From assembly GCA_937915565.1 (NCBI GenBank), contig CALDMH010000143.1, forward strand, positions 1 through 8,036: DNA of 8,036 bases. The letters are read 5' to 3'. A program made the translations under genes and the position numbers. Positions 1 through 6,020 of this stretch are shown here, in pieces (positions within the stretch are counted from its first letter, which is position 1; every line of letters starts with the position of its first letter). Origin of the DNA: an uncultured Clostridia bacterium (GTDB lineage Bacteria > Bacillota > Clostridia > Christensenellales > Borkfalkiaceae). The notes under the pieces were generated by a model that was not told the origin of the DNA, made no database searches, and saw nothing but the letters and a program-made list of their open reading frames with translations.

Positions 1-87
1 ATTTCAAACTCGGGCGCGGTGACGATAAGGCTTCGTTCGCTTATGTCCGTTCTGGAACTTCGGAAAAAACATAAAAATACCGTTTAA
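1..87 (+). CDS. C-terminal tail of an unidentified gene (partial)
   Basis: Reading from base 1 in frame 1 gives 28 residues, ending in a basic stretch (LELRKKHKNTV) before TAA at 85-87. Lysine is written AAA throughout, as in the neighbouring genes. A strong + strand terminator begins 65 bases further on, so some + strand gene must end here. Frame 3 is also open to a TAA at 72-74, so the choice of frame is uncertain. The fragment is too short to assign to a family and does not match the C-termini of the two lipoproteins downstream. Confidence 0.35.
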   Translation: MSNSGAVTIRLRSLMSVLELRKKHKNTV

Positions 88-152
88 ACCGAGGATTTCA
101 TTCGCCTTACCCATACTGTTGCACTTAATAGTATAATTCACCACCGTCACTA

Positions 153-192
153 AGCCGCCGTTTTCCGCACGGAAAACGGCGGCTGAATTTTT
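153..192 (+). terminator. Rho-independent terminator of the upstream gene
   Basis: A perfect 15-bp inverted repeat (153-167 with 170-184, realistically a 4-base loop) is followed by a short T run at 188-192. The T run is only on the + side, so it ends a + strand transcript entering from the left. It sits about 10 bases ahead of the -35 box of the next promoter, insulating the lipoprotein gene from upstream readthrough. Confidence 0.85.
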
Positions 193-201
193 CTCTCCCG
201 C

Positions 202-230
202 TTGACAGAAATGAATCGTTAAGCTATAAT
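202..230 (+). promoter_or_regulatory. Sigma-A-type promoter for the first lipoprotein gene
   Basis: TTGACA at 202-207 and TATAAT at 225-230 are both perfect consensus boxes, separated by exactly 17 bases. The start codon lies about 60 bases downstream, leaving a leader of roughly 50 bases. Such a strong match suggests high housekeeping-type expression. Confidence 0.9.
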
Positions 231-277
231 TATAATACCCTTGGAACGTATTAACGATAAAAAACGTATTTAAGGAT

Positions 278-283
278 AGGAGG
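278..283 (+). promoter_or_regulatory. Ribosome binding site that decides the start of the first lipoprotein gene
   Basis: AGGAGG directly abuts an ATG at 284 with no spacer, which is too close for initiation. The in-frame ATG at 290 has a 6-base spacer and gives the usual MKK lipoprotein start, so 290 is preferred. Confidence 0.85.
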
Positions 284-289
284 ATGAAA

Positions 290-1750
290 ATGAAAAAATT
301 TAGGAAAATTTTTATTGCGTTCGCTCTTTCGCTCGCATTTTTGTGCGCGACGTTTACGGCGGGCTGCGGCGAAGGCGGAGAAAGTGGCAACGGCAATTCC
401 GGCGGCGCGAACGCCGGCGAGAAAGCAAAGGTTACGAGCGCGGTTGCGTCTTTCGTGAACGATTCCGAGATTTACGCCGAAGGAAAAATAGACGTCAATA
501 TGCTCCGCTCCGAAAACCTCAACGACGGGCCGTTTAAAACCACCGAAAACACCGACGTTAAAATCAATTTTGCGGGCGCGATTAAATACGACTCCGCAAA
601 GAAAGACGTAACTCCGTTCGACCTCGACGCATACTCTTTTTACAGTTTAAAAGAATCCGACGCCGACGTCGACCCGCTCTCTTACGCAAGCGCGTTTTTC
701 GTAAGGGACGGATTGTCTTACGCATACAACCTCAACGATTATCAAGGCTATTTGGACGGCGTTAAAGCCGAAACCGATAAACAGCTCAAAAACGGCGGAA
801 AACTCGATATTTTCAAGGTTCAAAACCTCAAAGATTTATTCGCTATGTATATCGGTTATAAAGACCTTGACGTTCCCGCTTCGGTGAAACAGCCCGAGGC
901 CGCCGTTAAAGGATTTTTGAACGGATTTTTCACCGGACTTTGCGCTCTTTCGGCAATAACGGTAGACGGCTCGGACTACACGCTCGACGTTACGCAAACT
1001 CTTTGCGACTTCGTAGATATGGGTGCGGCGGTTACGGAAAGAGCTTACAGAATGCCCGACGCGACTATCGGGGAATTTTACGACACCGCCGAGGTTAAGG
1101 CTTTTCTTTCTCCTCTGCTCAAAAACGTTAAGGCGCAGGACGTAATTGACGTTATCACGATGCTTTCCGCTCCCTCGGCAGGCGTTATCACCGAAAACGC
1201 AGAGGGCAAAATCGTGGTTAAAATCGGCGAAGATATGTCCGTTACGCTTGACAAACCCAACGGCAAAACGCTCGAAGAATACCTCGAAAAGACTATTTTT
1301 GAAACGAAAATAAACGCGGGAAACGCGCAAATTGCCATAAAAGACTTCAAAATCGCGGTGATTTTCGGCTTCGGCCAAACTACCGACTCGGCTACGTCCG
1401 TCGGCTTCACCGAGGAAGAAATCGCAAAGGTTGCGGAAGATATTAAAAAATCGAAAGAAGACGTACTCGAAGTTCTCCCAACCTTTAAAATCACCCTCAC
1501 GATAGAATCGGGCAAACTCACGCGCGTAAGGCTCGATATGAAAACCGTCAGCGGCGGAACGATAAGTTCGAGCGACAACAGTTCCGACCGGCCGAAAGAA
1601 GACGGCAGTTCGACGATTAACGTAAGGACGGTTAAATACAAAAACGAATTGACGATAAAAGCGGACGTCAACTTGCTCAAAAAAGCTCCCGAACTTCTCG
1701 ATATTTCAAAGGCGGAAAAAAATCCTCCGTCACAGAACGCTTATCTCTGA
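290..1750 (+). CDS. Predicted surface lipoprotein of unknown function, paralog 1
   Basis: This 486-residue protein begins with a type II signal peptide: a basic MKKFRK start, a hydrophobic core at residues 7-22, and a lipobox ending TAGC with the lipidated cysteine at C26. It should be exported by Sec, lipidated by Lgt, cleaved by LspA and anchored outside the membrane. A Gly/Ser/Asn-rich linker of about 20 residues follows, then a long domain with no transmembrane segment. I do not recognise the domain. It aligns along its whole length with the next gene, sharing FVRDG, GSDYT, GEFY.TAE, LSP.LKNVKA, FETKI and FKITLTI/AKITLTI blocks. Mature cysteines C218 and C239 are the only ones besides C26 and are conserved in the paralog, so a disulfide is possible. 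A Ser/Asp-rich insertion near residues 422-440 and a short extra C-terminal tail distinguish it. It is transcribed alone from its own promoter. Confidence 0.9.
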   Translation: MKKFRKIFIAFALSLAFLCATFTAGCGEGGESGNGNSGGANAGEKAKVTSAVASFVNDSEIYAEGKIDVNMLRSENLNDGPFKTTENTDVKINFAGAIKYDSAKKDVTPFDLDAYSFYSLKESDADVDPLSYASAFFVRDGLSYAYNLNDYQGYLDGVKAETDKQLKNGGKLDIFKVQNLKDLFAMYIGYKDLDVPASVKQPEAAVKGFLNGFFTGLCALSAITVDGSDYTLDVTQTLCDFVDMGAAVTERAYRMPDATIGEFYDTAEVKAFLSPLLKNVKAQDVIDVITMLSAPSAGVITENAEGKIVVKIGEDMSVTLDKPNGKTLEEYLEKTIFETKINAGNAQIAIKDFKIAVIFGFGQTTDSATSVGFTEEEIAKVAEDIKKSKEDVLEVLPTFKITLTIESGKLTRVRLDMKTVSGGTISSSDNSSDRPKEDGSSTINVRTVKYKNELTIKADVNLLKKAPELLDISKAEKNPPSQNAYL

Positions 1751-1772
1751 AATCGATAGCTTTATTTAACCA

Positions 1773-1824
1773 AAGCCGCCGACTTTCCGAAAAAAACGGA
1801 AAGTCGGCGGCTTAATTTCGTTTT
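1773..1824 (+). terminator. Rho-independent terminator of the first lipoprotein gene
   Basis: A perfect 17-bp stem (1773-1789 with 1797-1813) encloses a loop of seven A and is followed by a T-rich tail (aatttcgtttt). It starts 22 bases after the stop codon. The stem sequence resembles the terminators at 153-192 and 3237-3284. The next promoter begins only 5 bases past the tail. Confidence 0.9.
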
Positions 1825-1828
1825 ACGC

Positions 1829-1858
1829 TTGACACGCAGGCTTTGCAAACGATATAAT
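1829..1858 (+). promoter_or_regulatory. Sigma-A-type promoter for the second lipoprotein gene
   Basis: TTGACA at 1829-1834 and TATAAT at 1853-1858 are separated by 18 bases. The start codon is about 35 bases downstream. Together with the terminator just upstream, this makes the second paralog an independent transcription unit. Confidence 0.87.
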
Positions 1859-1893
1859 GAATTTAAGTATTTGTTTCAAAGGAGGATAAAAAA

Positions 1894-3216
1894 TTGAAAA
1901 AACTTAAAAAAATACTTATCGCACTCTCTTTAACGCTCGTATTTTTGTGCGCGGCGTTCGCGTCCGGTTGCGGAAACGGCGAAACGGCTGTTAAAGAGGA
2001 TTTTGCCGAAGCCGTCAACTCGTTGACGACGAACGACTCCGTTTACGCAAGCGGAAACGTTGAATTAAGCCGAAAGGAAAATAATTCTCACGAAGTGTAC
2101 TCGAACGCCGACGTAAACGTCAAAGGAACTTTTTCAGGCGGTCTGGCATACGATTCCGTAACGCAGAATTATAAGGCGTTTGATTTTGACTTATTCAGCG
2201 TTACGAACATAACCAACGTTGCGCAGACGAAAACCCAAGCGGGCGGCTATTTCGTGAGAGACGGCAAAGCGTACTATTTAGAAACTCCCGCCCATTCCGA
2301 TAACGATTACGATACGCTTAAAGCGGACGTTCTCAAAGCATTGGAAAAAGGCGAAAATTTAACTTACGATTTGGATTTGAAAGAAGCTTTGGCAGACGGA
2401 ATCGGCGTTACGGTTGACGTTCCCGAAGATTTTGAAAAAGCGAGAGCTTCCGCGGAATCGTTATCAGCAGGGCTTATCAAAGGCTTTTCCGAACTTTGCG
2501 TAATCGAAAAGAACGGCTCGGATTACACCTTCGACTTTACGAAAACGGTTTGCGAACTTATCGACAAGATTGCGGCGGCAACGGAAAAATACCTTAAAAC
2601 GCCGAACGCTACCGTGGGCGAATTTTACGCAACCGCGGAGGCGCAGGCTATCCTCTCCCCCGTTCTTAAAAACGTTAAGGCAAAGGATTTGGTTGACGTG
2701 GTTTCCGCGCTCGCCGAAGACGGAACGCTCACCGAAACGACGGACGGCAAGCTTAACCTCAACCTCGACGGAATGATTATCACTCTCGATAAACCGTCCG
2801 AAAAAGCCACTCTCGACGAATATCTCGTTAAAACCGTTTTTGAAACCAAAATCGATACGGGAATGGCGAAAGTTGCGATTAAGGACGTAACCCTTAACGG
2901 ATTTTTAGGCGGAGCGACGACCGAACAGCCCGTTTCTTACACAGACGAACAAATCGCCGAAATATTGAACGGTTTTAAGGAAGCCAAACAAAACGCCGAA
3001 GAAGAGTTTCCGACGGCAAAGATAACCCTTACAATTAAAAAAGGAAAGGTTACGCATATCAAAGTAGACATAAAACGCGTTGAATACACTTATCTTTATG
3101 AGATGGGCAGCAACAAGAAAACGAAAGTGCCAGTTGAAGAATGGGTGATTAAAATCGACGCGGACGTACTCGATAAAATGCCTGCTCTCACCGACGTTTC
3201 AAAGAATATCAAATAA
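1894..3216 (+). CDS. Predicted surface lipoprotein of unknown function, paralog 2
   Basis: This 440-residue protein uses a TTG start, supported by an AAAGGAGG site at 1878-1885 with an 8-base spacer. The signal peptide mirrors that of the upstream gene: basic MKKLKK, hydrophobic residues 7-22, an ASGC lipobox and the lipidated cysteine again at C26. The mature part has no membrane segment and no family I recognise. Shared blocks with the upstream paralog include FVRDG, GSDYT, GEFYATAE, LSPVLKNVKA, DEYL.KT.FETKI and AKITLTI. The mature cysteines C202 and C220 correspond to C218 and C239 of paralog 1. The Gly/Ser linker after the lipid cysteine is much shorter here. The pair probably arose by tandem duplication and is well diverged. 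A substrate-binding or envelope role is possible, but nothing in the sequence shows which. Confidence 0.9.
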   Translation: MKKLKKILIALSLTLVFLCAAFASGCGNGETAVKEDFAEAVNSLTTNDSVYASGNVELSRKENNSHEVYSNADVNVKGTFSGGLAYDSVTQNYKAFDFDLFSVTNITNVAQTKTQAGGYFVRDGKAYYLETPAHSDNDYDTLKADVLKALEKGENLTYDLDLKEALADGIGVTVDVPEDFEKARASAESLSAGLIKGFSELCVIEKNGSDYTFDFTKTVCELIDKIAAATEKYLKTPNATVGEFYATAEAQAILSPVLKNVKAKDLVDVVSALAEDGTLTETTDGKLNLNLDGMIITLDKPSEKATLDEYLVKTVFETKIDTGMAKVAIKDVTLNGFLGGATTEQPVSYTDEQIAEILNGFKEAKQNAEEEFPTAKITLTIKKGKVTHIKVDIKRVEYTYLYEMGSNKKTKVPVEEWVIKIDADVLDKMPALTDVSKNIK

Positions 3217-3236
3217 TTTGAATATCGACAAAATTT

Positions 3237-3284
3237 AAGCCCGCGATTTCCGAAAAATTCGGAAATCGCGGGCTTTTGCTTTTT
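3237..3284. terminator. Bidirectional terminator between convergent genes
   Basis: A perfect 18-bp stem (3237-3254 with 3258-3275) has a 3-base loop and T-rich tails on both strands: ttttgcttttt on the + side and, read on the minus strand, aaattttg. It lies between the stop of the second lipoprotein gene (3216) and the stop of the minus strand transporter gene (3295), so it can serve both. Confidence 0.88.
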
Positions 3285-3294
3285 AAAAACGAAA

Positions 3295-3792
3295 TTATTC
3301 TTTCGGTATTTTAATTCTCTTCAAAGGCGTTGCGAAAAGCAATAACGTTCCCAAAACCGCGCCGACCGAAGCTTGCAATATTTCAAACGGCAATTTCATT
3401 ATCGCATATTCGAGCGTACTGTAAAAGAATATTTTTCCTATCGTGTAGCCTCCGACCATTATAATCGCGCCGACGGTTACCCCGACGATAGCGCGCCATA
3501 ACTTCGGCAGTTCTTTTTTATATCCGCCCGCGATAAGCGAAATTGCCGCGCCCTGCAATCCGTGCGTGACGAGCGAAACGAACATAGGCGTCGGATAAAA
3601 AATCGCGTCGCCTAAAAACGCGCCGACGCCGCCGACGATAAATGCCGAAATCGGGTCGAGAATAAGCGACGCAAAACAAATGATAACGTCGTTAAGATAG
3701 ATTTTTCCCCCGGGAACGGGTACTCCGAAAGAGCTTAACGCAACGTTCATCGCCATAAAAACCGCAACCGCGCAAATTTTTTTCGTACTCAT
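3295..3792 (-). CDS. ECF transporter S component (substrate-binding membrane subunit)
   Basis: This 165-residue, very hydrophobic protein has about five to six membrane segments. It fits the size and pattern of energy-coupling-factor S components of the riboflavin/HMP/pyridoxine-like group. The first helix carries alanines at positions 10, 14 and 18, an AxxxA arrangement known to contact the EcfT subunit. It is followed by PVPGGKIYLNDVI and a GG.GAFLGD loop, typical of the family. It would capture a vitamin precursor outside the cell and work with EcfA, EcfA' and EcfT encoded elsewhere; none is in the window. ATG at 3792 is preferred over TTG at 3801 because GGAG lies 10 bases upstream of the ATG but too close to the TTG. 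The divergent PdxR-like regulator suggests a vitamin B6 compound as substrate, which is inference. No riboswitch is visible upstream. Confidence 0.85.
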   Translation of the reverse strand: MSTKKICAVAVFMAMNVALSSFGVPVPGGKIYLNDVIICFASLILDPISAFIVGGVGAFLGDAIFYPTPMFVSLVTHGLQGAAISLIAGGYKKELPKLWRAIVGVTVGAIIMVGGYTIGKIFFYSTLEYAIMKLPFEILQASVGAVLGTLLLFATPLKRIKIPKE

Positions 3793-3826
3793 AATTGACA
3801 ATCTCCGAAAATAAGTATATCATATG

Positions 3827-3850
3827 TTTGGATATATTAAAATATCCAAA
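3827..3850. promoter_or_regulatory. Palindromic operator candidate in the divergent intergenic region
   Basis: TTTGGATAT and ATATCCAAA form a perfect 9+9 inverted repeat around a 6-base AT centre. It is nearly midway between the start codons of the ECF S component (3792) and the PdxR-like regulator (3877). TTGGAT within each arm could act as a -35 box in either direction, so a bound regulator could control both genes. The likely binder is the adjacent regulator. It cannot be a coding-strand terminator because no T run follows. Confidence 0.6.
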
Positions 3851-3876
3851 TTAACTATTTTTTATAAGGTCAGTTT

Positions 3877-4941
3877 ATGAAAAAGTATGCGGAAATATAT
3901 CGAAAAATCCGTGACGATATAACGAGCGAAACCATTAAATACGGAAGCAAACTCCCCTCCAAGCGCGCCGCCGCCGACGTTTTCGGCGCAAGCGTTATAA
4001 CCGTCGAACACGCTTACGAACTTCTCGAAAGCGAAGGCTACGTCGAGGCGAAGGCGCGAAGCGGTTATTACGTTTGCTATCTTTCGCAAGGCGTGCTTGC
4101 CGAAAAGGAGTTTCCGAGGCCGTTTAAGGCAAATTCGGAAGACGATAAAAGCGTTTTAACGCCCGACCGCTCCGAACGCTTCCCCTTTCTCGTTTACGCC
4201 TCTGCCGTGCGCGCGGTTTTAAGCGAATACGGCGAAAAACTCACCGAAAAAACCGAGCGCGGCGGGGCGACGGAACTTAAAATCGCAATTAAAAATTACC
4301 TGAAAACGAGCCGCGACGTAACCGCCGACGAGGACAGAATCGTGATAGGCTCGGGCGCGGAATATCTTTACGGGATAATCGCCAGGCTCGTGGGCGAAAA
4401 CGCAACTTTCGCCGTGGAATCGCCGAGTTTCGGGGCGATTGAAAGCATTTACGCGGCGAACGGCGTGAAAATCGAAAAACTGCGGCTCGGCAAGGACGGA
4501 GTTTTATCCGAAGACCTCAAAAAATGCCGCGCGAAATTGATTCATCTGACGCCCTACCGAAGTTTCCCCACGGGCGTTACCGCTTCGGCCTCCAAACGCG
4601 CCGAATACCTTTTCACAGCGAAAAAAATCGGCGCGTATATCGTCGAGGACGATTACGAATCGGAATTTTCCCTCTCCGCAAAGCTCACCGAAACGCTTTT
4701 CAAAAATTCCGCCGACGACAACGTTATTTACGTCAACACCTTTTCCAAAACCATATTCCCCGCAATGAGATTGGCATATATGATTTTGCCTAAATCGCTC
4801 GTCGGAAAATATCGCGAAATTTTCGGAAGTTTTTCCTGCCCCGTACCGACGCTCGAACAGTACGTCACGGCAAAACTCATAAACGACGGAAGCTTTGCCC
4901 GCCACGTCAATCGGGTTCGCAGAAGCAGAAGAAATAAGTAA
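3877..4941 (+). CDS. MocR/PdxR-family transcriptional regulator, C-terminally truncated
   Basis: Residues 1-70 form a GntR-type winged helix (IYRKIRDDI, KLPSKRAAADVFGAS, AYELLESEGYVEA). The rest is a fold-type I aminotransferase-like domain that binds PLP. Visible landmarks are PTGVT, the PLP-ring Asp region EDDY at 257-260, and the Schiff-base lysine K291 in NTFSKTIFPAMRLAY. Family members use this domain to sense PLP or a related amine and control vitamin B6 synthesis or uptake. This protein has 354 residues, while the family is usually about 450-500. It ends at FARHVNRVRRSRRNK, where relatives continue through the small C-terminal domain that holds the substrate-carboxylate arginine. The other two frames do not continue the family sequence, so a simple frameshift is unlikely. 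AAGG at 3866-3869 serves as the ribosome binding site. It may be a decaying gene or a shortened functional repressor. Confidence 0.85.
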   Translation: MKKYAEIYRKIRDDITSETIKYGSKLPSKRAAADVFGASVITVEHAYELLESEGYVEAKARSGYYVCYLSQGVLAEKEFPRPFKANSEDDKSVLTPDRSERFPFLVYASAVRAVLSEYGEKLTEKTERGGATELKIAIKNYLKTSRDVTADEDRIVIGSGAEYLYGIIARLVGENATFAVESPSFGAIESIYAANGVKIEKLRLGKDGVLSEDLKKCRAKLIHLTPYRSFPTGVTASASKRAEYLFTAKKIGAYIVEDDYESEFSLSAKLTETLFKNSADDNVIYVNTFSKTIFPAMRLAYMILPKSLVGKYREIFGSFSCPVPTLEQYVTAKLINDGSFARHVNRVRRSRRNK

Positions 4942-4960
4942 AAAATCTCGCTTCAAACCC

Positions 4961-4989
4961 TTGCGTTTTGTATGAAATAATAGTAGAAT
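4961..4989 (+). promoter_or_regulatory. Promoter candidate for the YitT-galactokinase operon
   Basis: TTGCGT at 4961-4966 and TAGAAT at 4984-4989 are separated by 17 bases, each box differing from consensus at one or two positions. TATACT at 4993-4998 is an alternative -10 element. It lies just after the stop of the truncated regulator gene. Confidence 0.55.
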
Positions 4990-5003
4990 TATTATACTAG
5001 CCA

Positions 5004-5066
5004 CGGGCGATAAAAGCCTTGGCAAAATCCCGCCCGCTAAACAACGTAAAAACCTTACGCGGGCGG
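5004..5066 (+). promoter_or_regulatory. Leader with two mutually exclusive hairpins ahead of the YitT gene
   Basis: CCGCCCGC at 5030-5037 can pair perfectly with GCGGGCGG at 5059-5066, and the stem extends by TAA/TTA around a bulged C. The core CGCCCG (5031-5036) can instead pair with CGGGCG at 5004-5009. Only one pairing can form at a time, as in attenuators. The downstream stem covers the only SD-like bases (GGGCGG) ahead of the ATG at 5076, so it could also block translation. No matching riboswitch class is recognised. Chance pairing of GC-rich segments remains possible. Confidence 0.4.
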
Positions 5067-5075
5067 CTTTACGTA

Positions 5076-5990
5076 ATGAAAAAAAACAGATTATCGAAAA
5101 TTGTTTACTTCGTTTCCCCGTTCCTGCTCGGCGCGTTGCTCGCGCTTAATTACGCGCTTTTCGTCGTGCCGAACAACTTCGCGCCGTCTGGCGTAAACGG
5201 TATAGCCGTGATAATTCAACACCTTATGGACAACACGGAGTACGTTTCGTACGTCGCGCTTCTGATAAACGTTCCGCTTTGCGTTTTTGCGTATTTCAAA
5301 ATCGAAAAAGAATTCGCATTGAGAACTCTCGCATTTTCGCTCAGCTATTCGTTTTCTTTCCTGCTTTTCACCAAAGTGGAGGCCGTGGATAAATTTTTAA
5401 GCCTTTTCCGGTACGTTTCGGGCGACGTGGACACCATTTACCCCGCGCTTATCGCAGGGCTCGTGATGGGCTTTTGCATAGGTTTTTCCGTGAAAAGCAA
5501 TTCCTCGACGGGCGGAACGGATATTCTCGCCAAATACGTCAGTAAGGTTCGGCCGGACCTCAATTTCTTTTACGTTTCCTTTGCGTTGAACGCCCTCGTC
5601 GCCGTCGCAAGTTACTTCGCTTTCTACGAATACGTCGACGGAAGAATCGTGTTCTATTATAAGCCCGTTTGTCTTTGCGTTATTTATTCGTTCGTTTCCA
5701 GTTTCGTCGGCAACAGGATTATCGCGGGACTTAAACACGCCTGCAAATTTACCATCGTGACCGACCAATGCGACGAACTCGAATATGAAATCACACACAC
5801 GCTTAAACACTCCGCAACGAGGCTTCACGGCGTGGGAATTTATAAACATCACGATAAAGAAGTGCTTATCTGCATAGTAAACACCCATCAGGTTGCCGAT
5901 TTCGAGCGGATAATCAAAAAATACCCGAACACCTTCGTGTATATCGAATCGGTTGACCAAACCATAGGCAATTTCGTAAAGGTGAAATAA
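5076..5990 (+). CDS. YitT-family membrane protein (DUF161 + DUF2179)
   Basis: This 304-residue integral membrane protein has about five to six hydrophobic segments in its first 210 residues, with the family hallmarks PNNFAPSGVNGIA after the first helix and SSTGGTDILAKYV mid-protein. The last 80 residues (from about CKFTIVTDQ) form the soluble cytoplasmic DUF2179 domain (TLKHSATRLHGVGIY, FVYIESVDQTIGNF). The family is widespread in Firmicutes, often in several copies; its molecular function is poorly defined and transport has been suggested. The ATG at 5076 is chosen because MKKNRLSK followed by a helix is a normal start. An upstream in-frame TTG at 5019 would add 19 residues encoded by the hairpin leader. 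Neither start has a good ribosome binding site. It is followed after 29 bases by galactokinase, probably in one operon. Confidence 0.88.
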   Translation: MKKNRLSKIVYFVSPFLLGALLALNYALFVVPNNFAPSGVNGIAVIIQHLMDNTEYVSYVALLINVPLCVFAYFKIEKEFALRTLAFSLSYSFSFLLFTKVEAVDKFLSLFRYVSGDVDTIYPALIAGLVMGFCIGFSVKSNSSTGGTDILAKYVSKVRPDLNFFYVSFALNALVAVASYFAFYEYVDGRIVFYYKPVCLCVIYSFVSSFVGNRIIAGLKHACKFTIVTDQCDELEYEITHTLKHSATRLHGVGIYKHHDKEVLICIVNTHQVADFERIIKKYPNTFVYIESVDQTIGNFVKVK

Positions 5991-6020
5991 ATTAACCGAA
6001 TTTTCGTGAAGGTGAAACAA
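5972..6020 (+). repeat. Imperfect direct repeat with 30-base period at the YitT-galK junction
   Basis: Bases 5972-5990 (last codons and stop of the YitT gene) and 6002-6020 match at 17 of 19 positions. The second copy contains the AAGGTG ribosome binding site and reaches the first base of the galactokinase start codon. A small local duplication could have created this site. Confidence 0.65.

Noticed and set aside
4..396. Minus strand ORF of 130 codons at the left edge
   Set aside because: It runs across the terminator, a perfect promoter and the signal peptide of the lipoprotein gene. Its last 36 codons (from 115 down) use mostly AAG for lysine, unlike the neighbours, and lack a ribosome binding site.
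836..1680. Long minus strand ORFs inside the first lipoprotein gene
   Set aside because: They are antisense shadows of a well-supported lipoprotein gene whose frame is conserved in its paralog.
3793..3876. Riboswitch ahead of the ECF S component
   Set aside because: The intergenic region is only 84 bases, AT-rich and palindromic, with none of the conserved cores of TPP or FMN riboswitches.
5397..6020. Minus strand ORF of 207 codons opposite the YitT gene
   Set aside because: It is antisense to a recognised family and covers the conserved DUF2179 region; no promoter or ribosome binding site supports it.
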